A DNA stretch of 64,000 nucleotides from Peribacter sp043814035 (GCA_043814035.1 JBDRKJ010000008.1:1-64000); one strand, 5' to 3'. Positions 9,003 to 16,800 are shown, counted from the first letter of the stretch. Notes: a model not told the origin generated them from the sequence alone. Program-made: numbers and translations.

Positions 9003-9722
9003 CTACTTCGTCAATTCTTCCACTAGTTGATACATCATCTCATCTTTGCCCGGGGAGATGTGGAATTCGTAGAGGCGTTCGCGGATACGCACGAAAACGA
9101 ATCGCTCCTCGCTCAAGCTTGGATCGAGAAAGGTGAGGAAGTTGCGCGGAGGTTTGCCTTCCGGAGACTGCACTTCGTCGAGCAGATCGCGTACATCGGG
9201 CGAGAAGAGTGCCGAAAGAGATTCCTTAAGGGCCATGAACACCTCTTTGACGTTGGGTGTTTCGATCCACGAGAGCAGTCCGGCGCGGTCACCATCGAGC
9301 AGGAGCACGCGGGTGGTCACCTGCGAGGCATCGCTCACGATGGCCGACAACAAGCTGCGTTGCGTTGTCTCTTCGGCACCGAAGTTGAGTTGTGTTGCGA
9401 TGGTGATCGGATCGGGTCCTGATCGCTTCACTACGGCGCCAGCAGGTGGTGGTTCAGACGTGGGGGCGGGGGGAGGCGTGGTGTCGACGGGTTCAAGTGG
9501 GGGAGCTTCGGGCGGGGGGTTCATCGGTTCTTCGGGCGGTGGGGCGGGAGGTTCCTGCGTCGGAGGAGGTGCAGGTTCCTCGGGGGGGAGGTCCGCGGGT
9601 TCAGACGATGTTTGCTGCATAGTGGAGGCGGGGAACGGTTCGACGAATATTGCATCGGCTGCACCGAACGAGAGGAGCGCCACGAGGAGGCCGCCAGAGA
9701 GAATGAGGTGACTGCGTTGCAT
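9003..9722 (-). CDS. Secreted or membrane-anchored protein with proline-rich linker, unknown
   Basis: A 239-residue protein. Residues 1-25 form a signal peptide or anchor (LILSGGLLVALLSFGAADA). About 35-110 is Pro/Glu-rich with repeated PPEEP and PPPE units, which suggests an extended wall-spanning linker. The remaining 130 residues form a soluble domain with many Leu, Glu and Arg residues that I do not recognise. The ATG at 9722 lies 12 bases after a TACAAT box. It is divergent from ruvB with 59 bases between the starts. Confidence 0.65.
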   Translation of the reverse strand: MQRSHLILSGGLLVALLSFGAADAIFVEPFPASTMQQTSSEPADLPPEEPAPPPTQEPPAPPPEEPMNPPPEAPPLEPVDTTPPPAPTSEPPPAGAVVKRSGPDPITIATQLNFGAEETTQRSLLSAIVSDASQVTTRVLLLDGDRAGLLSWIETPNVKEVFMALKESLSALFSPDVRDLLDEVQSPEGKPPRNFLTFLDPSLSEERFVFVRIRERLYEFHISPGKDEMMYQLVEELTK

Positions 9723-9765
9723 AGCTTTGCGAGAATTGTACCTTATTTCCGCCACGTAAAACTGC

Positions 9766-9771
9766 TACTCT
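9766..9771 (+). promoter_or_regulatory. Extended -10 box of ruvB
   Basis: TGCTACTCT (TGn at 9763-9765) ends 10 bases before the ruvB ATG, so the predicted transcript has a leader of only about three bases. Confidence 0.5.
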
Positions 9772-9781
9772 TGAAGTCCTC

Positions 9782-10831
9782 ATGGCACTGTCTCACCATG
9801 TGCGGCCCACTCCCGCTACCACGGCGACGAAGACCGCCCGTGAGGGCGAGGCTTTTGAGCAGACGCTCCGTCCCAAGACGATTGCCGAGTACGTAGGACA
9901 AAGCGATGTGAAAGGACACGTGCTCATCTACATCGCGGCGGCAAAGACACGAGCAGAACCACTGGGGCACACTCTCCTCCATGGGCCTCCGGGTTTGGGT
10001 AAGACCACACTCGCCCACATCGTGGCGCACGAGATGTCATCGCAAATTCGCATCACGAGCGGACCAGCCATCGAGAAGCCGGGTGATTTAGCCTCCATGC
10101 TCACGAACCTGCAGGAAGGGGACGTGCTCTTCATCGACGAGATCCACCGTCTGCGACCTGTTATCGAAGAGGTGCTCTATAGCGCCATGGAGGATTACTG
10201 TCTCGACCTCGTGATTGGCAAGGGCCCCTCGGCGCGATCGATGCGTCTCACCTTAAAGCCCTTCACCCTCGTCGGAGCGACGACCAAGGCGGGCTCGATG
10301 AGCGCGCCTCTCCGTGATCGTTTCATCCACAATTTCAAACTCTCCTTCTATACACCTGCCGAGATGGAGCAGATCGTCATTCGTACGGCGCGCATTCTCT
10401 CCATTGCTTTGGAGGATGGAGCCGCTGATCTCATTGGCTGTTCCAGCCGTGCTACGCCCCGCATTGCCAACCGTCTCGTGCGTGCCATTCGCGATTTTGC
10501 GCAGGTGAAGGGTGAAAAGAATGTCTCGCTCGAGCGCGTGCGTTCGACACTGGAAGAGCTGGGCATCGATGATCGCGGGTTGGATCGCACCGACCGCACC
10601 ATTCTGCAGGCGATTATCGAGAAATTCAGCGGCGGTCCCGTGGGGCTCTCGACCCTCGCGGCGGCGACGGCAGAAGAAGAAGAGACGCTGGAAGATGTGT
10701 ACGAGCCGTATCTGCTCCAGCAGGGCTACTTGCAGCGCACACCCAAGGGGCGCATTGCCACACCGCATGCGTACAGTTTGCTTGGAATCACGATGCCCGA
10801 GGGGATGCAGAAGAATTTGTTTGCGGCGTAA
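9782..10831 (+). CDS. ruvB: Holliday junction branch migration helicase RuvB
   Basis: The hexameric motor that moves Holliday junctions with RuvA (349 aa). Walker A GPPGLGKTT is at 68-76, Walker B LFIDEIH at about 118-124, and sensor 1 GATTKAG follows. The C-terminal winged helix ends with RTPKGRIATPHAY. Length and order match the family. ruvC is at 49220 in this window; ruvA is not seen. It is convergent with the glycosyltransferase gene. Confidence 0.97.
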   Translation: MALSHHVRPTPATTATKTAREGEAFEQTLRPKTIAEYVGQSDVKGHVLIYIAAAKTRAEPLGHTLLHGPPGLGKTTLAHIVAHEMSSQIRITSGPAIEKPGDLASMLTNLQEGDVLFIDEIHRLRPVIEEVLYSAMEDYCLDLVIGKGPSARSMRLTLKPFTLVGATTKAGSMSAPLRDRFIHNFKLSFYTPAEMEQIVIRTARILSIALEDGAADLIGCSSRATPRIANRLVRAIRDFAQVKGEKNVSLERVRSTLEELGIDDRGLDRTDRTILQAIIEKFSGGPVGLSTLAAATAEEEETLEDVYEPYLLQQGYLQRTPKGRIATPHAYSLLGITMPEGMQKNLFAA

Positions 10832-10840
10832 ATCTTTCGT

Positions 10841-11992
10841 TTACGAGTTCATTAGATTCTTCAGGGCGCTCTGTACGTGCTCCTCAAACTTCTGGCGTGA
10901 GAATTTCTCCGCCTGTGCGCGGCACGTAGCGGGATCGAAAGATTCCTTTTTAAAATCCCTCAACACGTCTGCCAATGATGCAGCGGTGAGTTCAGAAAAG
11001 AACGCTCCTGTTTTTCCTTCGACGATGGTTTCGAGCGCGCCACCCTTTCGCAGTGCGACGACCGGCGTGCCGCAGGCCATCGATTCCACAGGGACCAGGC
11101 CGAAGTCCTCTTCGCCGGGAAAGAGTGTAGCCGTTGCTCCGGTATAGAGTGATTTCAATTCCTCGTCGGTGACGTAGCCCAACATTTCCACGGTGGGTCC
11201 CGCCAGTGATTTGAGCCTGCGTTCATCAGGTCCGGTTCCGGCTACTTTAAGTGGCAGCTTGAACAGATTGCACGCCTCGATCGCCACGTCGATGCGCTTG
11301 TAGGGAACGAGTGTCGAGGCGATGAAAAAATAGGGCGTAGGGGGTGGGGGGTACCCGCCTTCGCCAAGGCTTCGGTGGGCAGGGGGGGTAGGGTGTTCTT
11401 TGAACCAGAAGTCATCGATTGGCGGATAGATCACGTCGGATTGCCGCCTCCAATAGAGCTCTATTCTTCGCTGTACTTCCTTCGACGCGGCGATGAGGGT
11501 ATCGGGGCGATCGGCTGCCTCGCTATCCCAGATGCGCAGCTTATGGAATGTGCGTTCCAGATATTTCCTTCTCAGTTTTCCCAGTACTCCTCTTCCTGCA
11601 CGTTCCAACACATCATGCGTGCGGTCCCACAGGTAGCGGGCAGGGGAGTGTACGTAACAGAGGTGACGGGGCTTGCCATTGGCGATGATGCCGTGGGTGA
11701 AGGCGGACGAGGCGGAGATCACGAGGTCGAATTCCGAGAAATCCCACGCCTCCACGGCAGCAGGGAACTTTTTCAGAAAGAGATGGTGATTGTAACGGTA
11801 GGGGGCGGGGAGCCAGCGGCTCTTCAGTCCGCTCGTCCGCACTCGCTCCTTTGGAAACCAGTCGCCAAGTTTTTCTTCGTTATAGAGGAGCGTGTAAATT
11901 GGAGCCTCGGGGAACATCGCGGCAAGAACGCGCAGCACCTTCTCGGCGCCGCCTTTCATCGTCAGAAGCTCGTGAACTAGGGCAACTTTCAT
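10841..11992 (-). CDS. Glycosyltransferase family 4 (GT4)
   Basis: A 383-residue GT-B enzyme. The N-terminal Rossmann half begins VALVHELLTMKGGAEKVL, and the donor-binding half has the E-x7-E type motif in FPGEEDFGLVPVESMACGTPVVA. It probably adds a sugar to a cell-surface glycan; donor and acceptor are unknown. Residues about 200-220 (PTPPAHRSLGEGGYPPPPTP) are not family sequence: they are encoded by a dispersed GC palindrome plus a GGGCGTAGGG-type repeat, inserted in frame in the inter-domain region. A TAGAAT box at 12000-12005 ends seven bases before the ATG, so the mRNA is probably leaderless. Confidence 0.9.
   Translation of the reverse strand: MKVALVHELLTMKGGAEKVLRVLAAMFPEAPIYTLLYNEEKLGDWFPKERVRTSGLKSRWLPAPYRYNHHLFLKKFPAAVEAWDFSEFDLVISASSAFTHGIIANGKPRHLCYVHSPARYLWDRTHDVLERAGRGVLGKLRRKYLERTFHKLRIWDSEAADRPDTLIAASKEVQRRIELYWRRQSDVIYPPIDDFWFKEHPTPPAHRSLGEGGYPPPPTPYFFIASTLVPYKRIDVAIEACNLFKLPLKVAGTGPDERRLKSLAGPTVEMLGYVTDEELKSLYTGATATLFPGEEDFGLVPVESMACGTPVVALRKGGALETIVEGKTGAFFSELTAASLADVLRDFKKESFDPATCRAQAEKFSRQKFEEHVQSALKNLMNS
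11333..11394. repeat. Dispersed GC repeat inserted in the GT4 coding region
   Basis: A run of GGGCGTAGGGGG-like units followed by a palindrome around CCGCCTTCGCCAAGGCTTCGG. The palindrome core is the reverse complement of the one at 51085-51110 inside another gene. It stays in frame and adds about 20 residues. Confidence 0.7.
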
Positions 11993-11999
11993 CGGTGTG

Positions 12000-12005
12000 A
12001 TTCTA
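12000..12005 (-). promoter_or_regulatory. -10 box of the GT4 gene
   Basis: TAGAAT on the minus strand, seven bases before the ATG at 11992. No convincing -35 is seen. It implies a leaderless transcript. Confidence 0.5.
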
Positions 12006-12021
12006 CATGAGTAAGTTCTAT

Positions 12022-12282
12022 CTAAAATCGTGTCTCATGGCTTGAGACTAAATGTCTTTGTCGGAATGTTGTTCCCGAGCCTGATTTCAAATACTTCTCA
12101 TAGGCGGCTGCTTTCTCGCGTGTGGGGAAAGCAGCAAAATGAAGAAGAGTCCATGGTCTGATTTTTGCAGTCGATGGGATCTCTCCTCGGTTGTGCCTTG
12201 CGAGCCTGTCATCAACATCATCTGTTAGCCCGACGTACTGCTGCCCGCGTTCATTTTGCAGAATGTATATGTAGTGCCACAT
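12022..12282 (-). CDS. GIY-YIG nuclease superfamily protein (YhbQ/UPF0213-like)
   Basis: An 86-residue single-domain protein. MWHYIYILQNERGQQYVGLT is the GIY-YIG start (here YIYILQ and QYVGLT), followed by the conserved Arg in RLARHN and a terminal region FPTREKAAAYEKYLKSGSG with the catalytic-type Glu. Such stand-alone domains are widespread, and their cellular job is mostly unknown. A longer frame to 12369 runs through tandem repeats and is not used. Confidence 0.85.
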   Translation of the reverse strand: MWHYIYILQNERGQQYVGLTDDVDDRLARHNRGEIPSTAKIRPWTLLHFAAFPTREKAAAYEKYLKSGSGTTFRQRHLVSSHETRF

Positions 12283-12332
12283 ACAATCAGTATAGGTGGC
12301 TTGCCATCCGTAGCGCAGCCCAAAAATGAATG

Positions 12333-12404
12333 GCCAACCTCCGCTCCCTTCGCGAGCTACGGTCGGCAACCTCCGCTCCCTTCGCGAGCTACGGTCGGCA
12401 TCCT
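12333..12404. repeat. Tandem 32-bp repeat beside tRNA-Lys
   Basis: Two adjacent copies of a 32-base unit beginning GGCAACCTCCGCTCCC and containing TTCGCGAGCTACGG (12333-12364 and 12365-12396), plus a partial third that runs into the palindrome CCTCCGCTGCGCGGAGG. It lies between the GIY-YIG start and the 3' end of tRNA-Lys. Confidence 0.8.
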
Positions 12405-12419
12405 CCGCTGCGCGGAGGA

Positions 12420-12494
12420 TGGTGGGTCAGGTGGGATTCGAACCCACGGCCAATGCCTTAAAAGGGCACTGCTCTACCACTGAGCTACTGACCC
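12420..12494 (-). tRNA. tRNA-Lys(TTT)
   Basis: The cloverleaf is complete: acceptor GGGTCAG pairs with CTGACCC, D stem GCTC/GAGC, anticodon loop CTTTTAA, T arm GTGGGTTCGAATCCCAC, and a CCA encoded at 12420-12422. A partial copy of its 5' end lies upstream at 12571-12586. Confidence 0.95.
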
Positions 12495-12570
12495 AGAGGG
12501 AATGGTTGGAGAAGGAACAACAGCGGATCGAGCAGCCTCATATTTTACGTCCGCCTTCGGCGGACTGGGC

Positions 12571-12586
12571 ACTGAGCTACTGACCC
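12571..12586 (-). pseudogene. 5' fragment of tRNA-Lys(TTT)
   Basis: It reads GGGTCAGTAGCTCAGT, identical to the first 16 bases of the intact gene at 12494, then breaks off in the D-loop next to a CCGCCTTCGGCGG palindrome. It cannot form a tRNA. Confidence 0.8.
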
Positions 12587-12899
12587 AACGGGGGCGGCGG
12601 CATTGTAGGGCTTTTCGCGTTGCATTTCACGTTGAGAGTATCTCTTTTATTCTTCCAGTTCTTCTCGAGTTGCCATTTGCTAGCCGTTCGTCTCTGTCTT
12701 AAGAGCTCTGGTATTCCCAGAGAAACCGTGTGACTCTCTGATCATCGTCGCAAAATGCCGGACGGCGAGACTACTGTTGACACCTCATAGGCACGAGAGA
12801 GTCGTCGGGCAGAGCCAAACATGCGGTTTTCACGGGCTACGAATGAGGATGACGAATTTGGAAAAATCATGTCTACCATCACATCGTGTGAGAAGATTT

Positions 12900-12908
12900 T
12901 GCTAGAGT
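12900..12908 (+). promoter_or_regulatory. Extended -10 promoter of the DUF378 gene
   Basis: TGCTAGAGT, followed by a leader of about 30 bases that is mostly pyrimidines just before the ATG at 12945. Confidence 0.5.
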
Positions 12909-12944
12909 GAAAGGTAATCTTACTTCCTTTCCTCCTCCCTCACT

Positions 12945-13157
12945 ATGTTCGGCAAATCTTTCCTCGGGATGGTCGCTGGCGTCCTCACGGTTGTCGGTGC
13001 TCTTAACTGGGGACTCATCGGTGTCGGTGTGTTCCTCAACCGGGATCTCAACGTGGTCCGCATGCTTGTCGGAACAGTGCCGGCTGCCGAAGCGGTCGTG
13101 TATATCCTTATAGGTTTGAGCGCCGTGTTTGTGCTCATCGAGTCCATGAAGCGATAA
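12945..13157 (+). CDS. DUF378 family small membrane protein (YuzA-like)
   Basis: A 70-residue protein with two hydrophobic helices, GMVAGVLTVVGALNWGLIGV and VVYILIGLSAVFVLI. The motif GALNWGLIGV is the mark of DUF378/YuzA. Function is unknown. Its leader ends in CTTTCCTCCTCCCTCACT, a pyrimidine tract, and no Shine-Dalgarno is present. A copy of the gene-end repeat begins within four bases after the stop codon. Confidence 0.85.
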   Translation: MFGKSFLGMVAGVLTVVGALNWGLIGVGVFLNRDLNVVRMLVGTVPAAEAVVYILIGLSAVFVLIESMKR

Positions 13158-13160
13158 GTC

Positions 13161-13303
13161 ATGAAAGAGAAACCTACGGTTTCCCTCTCATGAGCTCTCC
13201 TTTCCCTTATTGGTATCGCTCCCCGTCCGTACCGGCAACGGCCGGGCGGGCAGACGCGGGTCCCGCCTTCGGCACCCGCGTCTTCGCGATGGATTATTTC
13301 ACT
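13161..13303 (+). repeat. Gene-end repeat element, copy 1
   Basis: Starts four bases after the DUF378 stop codon. It opens with a hairpin, arms GAGAAACC and GGTTTCCCTCTC, then GAGCTCTCCTTTCCC, then TATCGCTCC, then a second GC stem (GACGCGGGT...ACCCGCGTC), and ends TTCGCGATGGATTATTTCA. The same order of blocks occurs at 20203, 46160 and 60610, each time after a plus-strand stop codon. Confidence 0.85.
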
Positions 13304-13369
13304 ATTCATCGGAATCTTCGTTGTTCATTCTTTGTTTCTCTCAGTATTCGTTGGAGCTAGAGTTATCGT

Positions 13370-14134
13370 GTGATCGACACACACTGTCACCTGGCCGATA
13401 AGCAATTTACGCGCGACCGCGCTGCGGTCATTGCCCGTGCGCAGAAGCAGGGGGTGCAGCGGATGATTACCATCGCCGACTCGATACCAGAGAGTAGTTC
13501 TTGCCTTCAGATAGCGCAGGAATATGAGGGTGTGTTCTGTACTGTCGGTGTGCATCCGCACCATGCGAAAGACTGGAAATCATCCGATGTCGATACCCTA
13601 CGTTCACTTGTGTCATCTTCCCCGAAGGTGCGCGCCATCGGCGAGATCGGTCTCGACTACCATTACAACTTCTCACCGCGCGAGGCACAGCGCCCTGTCT
13701 TTCGTGCGCAGCTCATACTTGCTACTGATCTCAAGCTTCCGGTTGTCGTGCACTGTCGCAAGGCGATCGGCGATGTGCGTGCCGAGCTAAAGGGCAAAGA
13801 TCTGACCGAGGTGGTGCTGCACTGCTGCACCGAAGTGTGGGAAGACATCGAAGAACTCGTGGCGCAGGGGATGTATGTCTCCTTCACTGGTATCGCCACG
13901 TATCCGCAGTCCGAGGAGATCCGGCGCGTGATTTGCGAGTGTCCTATAGAGCAACTGATGGTCGAGACGGATGCGCCGTATCTGGCGCCGGTACCGTACC
14001 GTGGCAAACGCAACGAGCCTGCCTATGTGCTTGAAGTTGCTCGATTGATTGCCAAGTTAAAGAAGATTTCTGTTGAAGAGGTGGATCGCCTCACCACGCA
14101 GAATGCGATGGCGTTCTTCGGTTTGCCTTCGTAA
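13370..14134 (+). CDS. TatD family metal-dependent hydrolase (DNase)
   Basis: A 254-residue TIM-barrel hydrolase. Metal ligands are visible in order: IDTHCHL (first HxH), GEIGLDYH (Glu), PVVVHCRKA (His), HCCTE (His) and ETDAPYLAP (Asp). Members act as Mg-dependent nucleases. The start is GTG at 13370; a TAGAGT box lies four bases upstream, so the transcript would be leaderless. Copy 1 of the gene-end repeat lies just upstream. Confidence 0.92.
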   Translation: MIDTHCHLADKQFTRDRAAVIARAQKQGVQRMITIADSIPESSSCLQIAQEYEGVFCTVGVHPHHAKDWKSSDVDTLRSLVSSSPKVRAIGEIGLDYHYNFSPREAQRPVFRAQLILATDLKLPVVVHCRKAIGDVRAELKGKDLTEVVLHCCTEVWEDIEELVAQGMYVSFTGIATYPQSEEIRRVICECPIEQLMVETDAPYLAPVPYRGKRNEPAYVLEVARLIAKLKKISVEEVDRLTTQNAMAFFGLPS

Positions 14135-14253
14135 GATGATTGCAGTGCGCGCCCAGCGCTCAACCGGATACCCGCCTTCGTCCCTCGCTTGCGCTCGGGA
14201 CTTCGGACGGGCAGGGAGCGTCAGCCTCCGGCGCACCCGCCGAAACTCTTTAT

Positions 14254-14328
14254 GCCCCAGTAGGCTAACGGATAGACCGCCGGCCTCCGAAGCCGGAGAC
14301 GCAGGTTCAATTCCTGCCTGGGGCACCA
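14254..14328 (+). tRNA. tRNA-Arg(CCG)
   Basis: Acceptor GCCCCAG/CTGGGGC, anticodon loop CTCCGAA, T arm GCAGGTTCAATTCCTGC, encoded CCA. The D arm is short and slightly unusual (GGCTAACGGATAGACC). A GC palindrome family member lies just upstream (14167-14218). Confidence 0.92.
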
Positions 14329-14415
14329 TCCGTCTTTGCCCGGCTCCACTTCGTTCCGCCGAGGCTTCGCCGAGATGGTTCTTCAGTCACGGCGTAGTCT
14401 GCAGACGAAGCCGGA

Positions 14416-14436
14416 CAAGTCCCGCCAGGCGCACCA
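14416..14436 (+). pseudogene. tRNA-like 3' fragment
   Basis: CAAGTCCCGCCAGGCGCACCA resembles the T arm, acceptor end and CCA of a tRNA but has no body in front of it and does not match the tRNA-Arg next door. It may be a remnant of recombination at a tRNA 3' end. Confidence 0.4.
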
Positions 14437-14473
14437 TTCGATTTCTCTTAAATCCGCCGGAATACCTCCTATA

Positions 14474-14503
14474 TTGACAAATAGACGCTTAATATGTTAT
14501 TAT
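14474..14503 (+). promoter_or_regulatory. Promoter of the gene at 14512
   Basis: TTGACA (14474-14479), 18 bases, TATTAT (14498-14503), then eight bases to the ATG. This is one of the few clear -35 boxes in the window, and it predicts a leaderless mRNA. Confidence 0.65.
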
Positions 14504-14511
14504 ATAAGTAT

Positions 14512-15117
14512 ATGAACACTCCACGAGAATCAGCAGAAGGCGAACGCAAACGCGGTGAACCTGGATACGTCGAGGTCTTTGCAGAAGACAGGAAATTTAC
14601 ACATCGTGTTACTCGTCCGGATCGCATGACGGATCAAGGTTTTGGTATTTTAGGTGAAGAAGAGCCACTTGATGAGTCCGTAGAGAGGACGCAATTCGTG
14701 GGAACTGCAAAGTTCCATAACACCGAATATACGCCGAATGTCATCGGTCAACAGATCGGAGGCACCTCTCTTCCATCACTTGTTCATTACCTTCGAGGTA
14801 AGCAGAAAAGGACGGGTGTGACGGATGATAAGCGTTACACGTACAAATTTCCTGAGCCAACGGAGACTGGTGGGCATGGGATTACCGAGAATGGCCTGAG
14901 TGGTAGATTGACAACGCGTGCTCTTACAGAAGCAGAAATACAGCAGTTCGAATCACTCCTCAGGGGAGGCGACACCGTCGAAGCCAAACTGTCACTGACC
15001 AAACTGGCACTGCACGATAAAATGGAGCAACTTCTCAAGCTTAAGCCGAGGGTCTTCGGAGCACTTCGCAATGTGCGCGATCAAGTGGCAGGTTGGTTTA
15101 AGAAGGGCAAACAGTAA
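14512..15117 (+). CDS. Hypothetical protein
   Basis: A 201-residue soluble protein that I do not recognise. It is rich in charged residues and has no signal or membrane segment. The middle has a possible beta-rich part (VERTQFVGTAKFHNTEYTP), and the C-terminal third is helical (LTEAEIQQFESLLRGG, then KLSLTKLALHDKMEQLLKL) with a basic tail. The ATG at 14512 fits the promoter, and the frame extends only six codons further. It lies between tRNA-Arg and tRNA-Gly and is AT-richer than the core genes, which suggests an accessory gene. Confidence 0.6.
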   Translation: MNTPRESAEGERKRGEPGYVEVFAEDRKFTHRVTRPDRMTDQGFGILGEEEPLDESVERTQFVGTAKFHNTEYTPNVIGQQIGGTSLPSLVHYLRGKQKRTGVTDDKRYTYKFPEPTETGGHGITENGLSGRLTTRALTEAEIQQFESLLRGGDTVEAKLSLTKLALHDKMEQLLKLKPRVFGALRNVRDQVAGWFKKGKQ

Positions 15118-15175
15118 TAGTGCGAAGGCACATAGATCACGGTTCTTGAATTGTGTATTGTTGGCCGTGTTCTTC

Positions 15176-15249
15176 GCGGGATTAGTACAGTGGTAGTACG
15201 TGAGCTTCCCAAGCTTGAGACGCGAGTTCGATTCTCGTATCCCGCTCCA
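15176..15249 (+). tRNA. tRNA-Gly(CCC)
   Basis: Acceptor GCGGGAT/ATCCCGC, anticodon loop TTCCCAA, T arm GCGAGTTCGATTCTCGT (last pair is G-T), discriminator T, encoded CCA. The last 13 bases of the gene recur at 16360-16372, on the far side of an AT-rich segment. Confidence 0.93.
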
Positions 15250-15256
15250 AAATTCG
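15237..15256 (+). repeat. Possible attachment repeat, left copy
   Basis: GTATCCCGCTCCAAAATTCG spans the 3' end of tRNA-Gly(CCC). It matches GTATCCCGCTCCACAACTTCG at 16360-16380. Both flank an AT-rich 1.1 kb segment, as expected for integration at a tRNA 3' end. Confidence 0.55.
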
Positions 15257-15375
15257 CTTGAGCGAGTTTTTCCTTGAGTGAAGCTGCTCCATACATATAT
15301 TCCATTGAAGTAATAAAAAAGAGCCCCATGCACGTATGCATGGGGCAAGGGCCTGAAGAATCAAACATCACGAAC

Positions 15376-15567
15376 TCATGGCGTCCAGGTATCCTCCCAA
15401 CTACCGGAGATACTCTCTTTGTGACGACGAATGTCGCGGATTTGCTGCTGAGCATTTTGTATGGTACTCAGCGCAGTGTTCTTTTCCGATCCCTCGTATC
15501 GCTTGTACTTTTCGATGTGTTCACGAATAGTCAAGCGATGACTCTCTACAGCTCTTTCTTCGTTCAT
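15376..15567 (-). CDS. Small charged helical protein, hypothetical
   Basis: A 63-residue frame in the AT-rich island. Composition is protein-like: MNEERAVESHRLTIREHIEK, then long helix-forming stretches with Gln, Arg, Lys and Ile. No known domain is recognised. A possible Shine-Dalgarno, AGAGGG, lies seven bases before the ATG. The 5' side of the island (15250-15375) is non-coding. It could be a chance frame; the amino-acid make-up argues for a gene. Confidence 0.45.
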   Translation of the reverse strand: MNEERAVESHRLTIREHIEKYKRYEGSEKNTALSTIQNAQQQIRDIRRHKESISGSWEDTWTP

Positions 15568-15798
15568 CGGAGAACCCTCTTTTCAAGTTGTTAGAGGCCA
15601 AGTAGACACAAGCAATGACGCCTTCTTCCCTTTTCCTCCTTTCCAATGGAAAAGGACGGAGATGCGAATGATCAAACTTCAGGCCCATCCATACAATATA
15701 CTTAAAATTTAATTTGTCAAAATTACAGCTGCGTCAGCTTTCGCAATCATTTTTGTAATGGCACTATAAATTCATAGCCAAATAACTCATGGATAAAT

Positions 15799-15804
15799 TA
15801 CACT
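15799..15804 (+). promoter_or_regulatory. -10 box of the SpoU methyltransferase
   Basis: TACACT, six bases before the ATG at 15811. It fits the leaderless pattern of the window and supports that start codon. Confidence 0.5.
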
Positions 15805-15810
15805 AAAGTT

Positions 15811-16353
15811 ATGAAAATAGCCTCTAGCAAAAGCATTTTGCGTAGCGAGAAACCTGATAGACGCACATTTATGCAAATGAATAGAGCACCAATTTTTGTG
15901 GTATTGGATAATTTGAAATCAGCGTTCAATGTTGGATCTATTTTTCGCGTAGCGGATGCACTTCTGATTCAGAAAGTATATTTATGTGGAACGACGATTA
16001 TCCCACCACACCATAAAATCAAAACTACATCACGGGGAACAGAACGGTGGGTTCCGTGGGAATATCGCAAGTCAACTCGTAAAACGGTACAGGAACTGAA
16101 AGATGGCGGTGCGTTCATCTTGTGTGCGGAAATCACCTCGGAAAGCGTTGATTACACAAAAATCAATCCTTCTTTCCCTGTCTGTCTGGTATTAGGGCGC
16201 GAATATGATGGCATCTCAACAGATGTATTGGAACTCGCAAACTGCATCGTTTCCTTGCCGATTTACGGTATGACAAATTCGTTGAATGTAGCGATCACGG
16301 GAAGTGTGCTCTTATATGAACTCTCACAAAAGATTCGGGCCGGTTCCTCATAA
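15811..16353 (+). CDS. TrmH/SpoU family RNA 2'-O-methyltransferase
   Basis: A 180-residue SPOUT enzyme that methylates ribose 2'-OH in tRNA or rRNA. The three motifs are clear: NVGSIFRVADA (motif 1, about 41-51), LGREYDGIS (motif 2, about 128-136) and SLPIYGMTNSLNVAITGSV (motif 3, trefoil knot, about 149-167). It lacks an N-terminal substrate domain. It is the main gene of an AT-rich segment bounded by copies of a tRNA-Gly 3' end, so it may be cargo of a small integrated element. The exact RNA target is unknown. Confidence 0.88.
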   Translation: MKIASSKSILRSEKPDRRTFMQMNRAPIFVVLDNLKSAFNVGSIFRVADALLIQKVYLCGTTIIPPHHKIKTTSRGTERWVPWEYRKSTRKTVQELKDGGAFILCAEITSESVDYTKINPSFPVCLVLGREYDGISTDVLELANCIVSLPIYGMTNSLNVAITGSVLLYELSQKIRAGSS

Positions 16354-16359
16354 GCTCCA

Positions 16360-16380
16360 GTATCCCGCTCCACAACTTCG
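16360..16380 (+). repeat. Possible attachment repeat, right copy
   Basis: Copy of the tRNA-Gly(CCC) 3' end (13 identical bases, then similar sequence). With the left copy at 15237 it encloses the AT-rich island. Confidence 0.55.
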
Positions 16381-16390
16381 AGCATTTAAA

Positions 16391-16411
16391 AATGGAGCGG
16401 ATGACGGGGCT
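16391..16411 (-). pseudogene. 3' fragment of tRNA-Gly(GCC)
   Basis: TGGAGCGGATGACGGGGCTTC repeats the CCA end, acceptor and start of the T arm of the intact tRNA at 16523, then breaks into a palindromic segment (CCCTCGATTCGTCGC...). It is not a complete tRNA. Confidence 0.7.
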
Positions 16412-16522
16412 TCCCTCGATTCGTCGCTTCGCTCCTCACTCGGGATAAACTTCTCACCCCTGCTCCGTAGTTCTTAAGATACCCATGCAGACAAGAATGC
16501 CTTGTCGCAGGGTATGCGCTTT

Positions 16523-16599
16523 TGGAGCGGATGACGGGGTTCGAACCCGCGACCTTCGCCTTGGCAAGGCGACGCTCTAGCCAACTGAGCTACATCCGC
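16523..16599 (-). tRNA. tRNA-Gly(GCC)
   Basis: Acceptor GCGGATG with its partner, D arm GCTCAGTTGGCTAGAGC, anticodon loop TTGCCAA, T arm GCGGGTTCGAACCCCGT, discriminator T, encoded CCA. Broken partial copies lie on both sides (16391-16411 and 16639-16700). Confidence 0.95.
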
Positions 16600-16638
16600 A
16601 TGACTATATCCGAGACTGAAAGGAGCCTGTTCGGATGA

Positions 16639-16700
16639 AGCCAACTGCCTGCCCGTCCGTAGTCCCGCAGATGCGGGACGAAGGCGGGAGCTACATCCGC
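16639..16700 (-). pseudogene. 5' part of tRNA-Gly(GCC) split by a palindrome
   Basis: On the minus strand GCGGATGTAGCTC (16688-16700) is followed by about 40 bases of GC palindrome (containing TCCCGCATCTGCGGGA) and then AGTTGGCT-like D-loop sequence (16639-16647). It looks like a tRNA 5' half with a palindrome inserted in the D arm. Confidence 0.7.
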
Positions 16701-16791
16701 GTGAGGGAAATCCTACGGATGGAGTGGAGAGAGTGCAAGCAAGCAGCCTGTTTCTGCGGCCTTTCGGGCTCTCGCTCCCAAATACGAATTG

Positions 16792-16800
16792 TGCTATAAT
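16792..16800 (+). promoter_or_regulatory. Extended -10 promoter of the pilin-like operon
   Basis: TGCTATAAT, a perfect extended -10, six bases before the ATG at 16807. No good -35. Predicts a leaderless mRNA. Confidence 0.7.

Larger units (their letters stand above)
12495..12944. other. Gene-free stretch with a tRNA-Lys 5' fragment
   Basis: No convincing gene. A hairpin CCGCCTTCGGCGG at 12551-12563 sits next to a second copy of the first 16 bases of tRNA-Lys (12571-12586, minus strand). The rest to about 12895 has no feature I can name. A promoter for the DUF378 gene is at 12900-12908. Confidence 0.6.

Noticed and set aside
12502..12702. Plus-strand frame across the tRNA-Lys fragment
   Set aside because: It reads through tRNA and palindrome sequence and has no protein-like composition.
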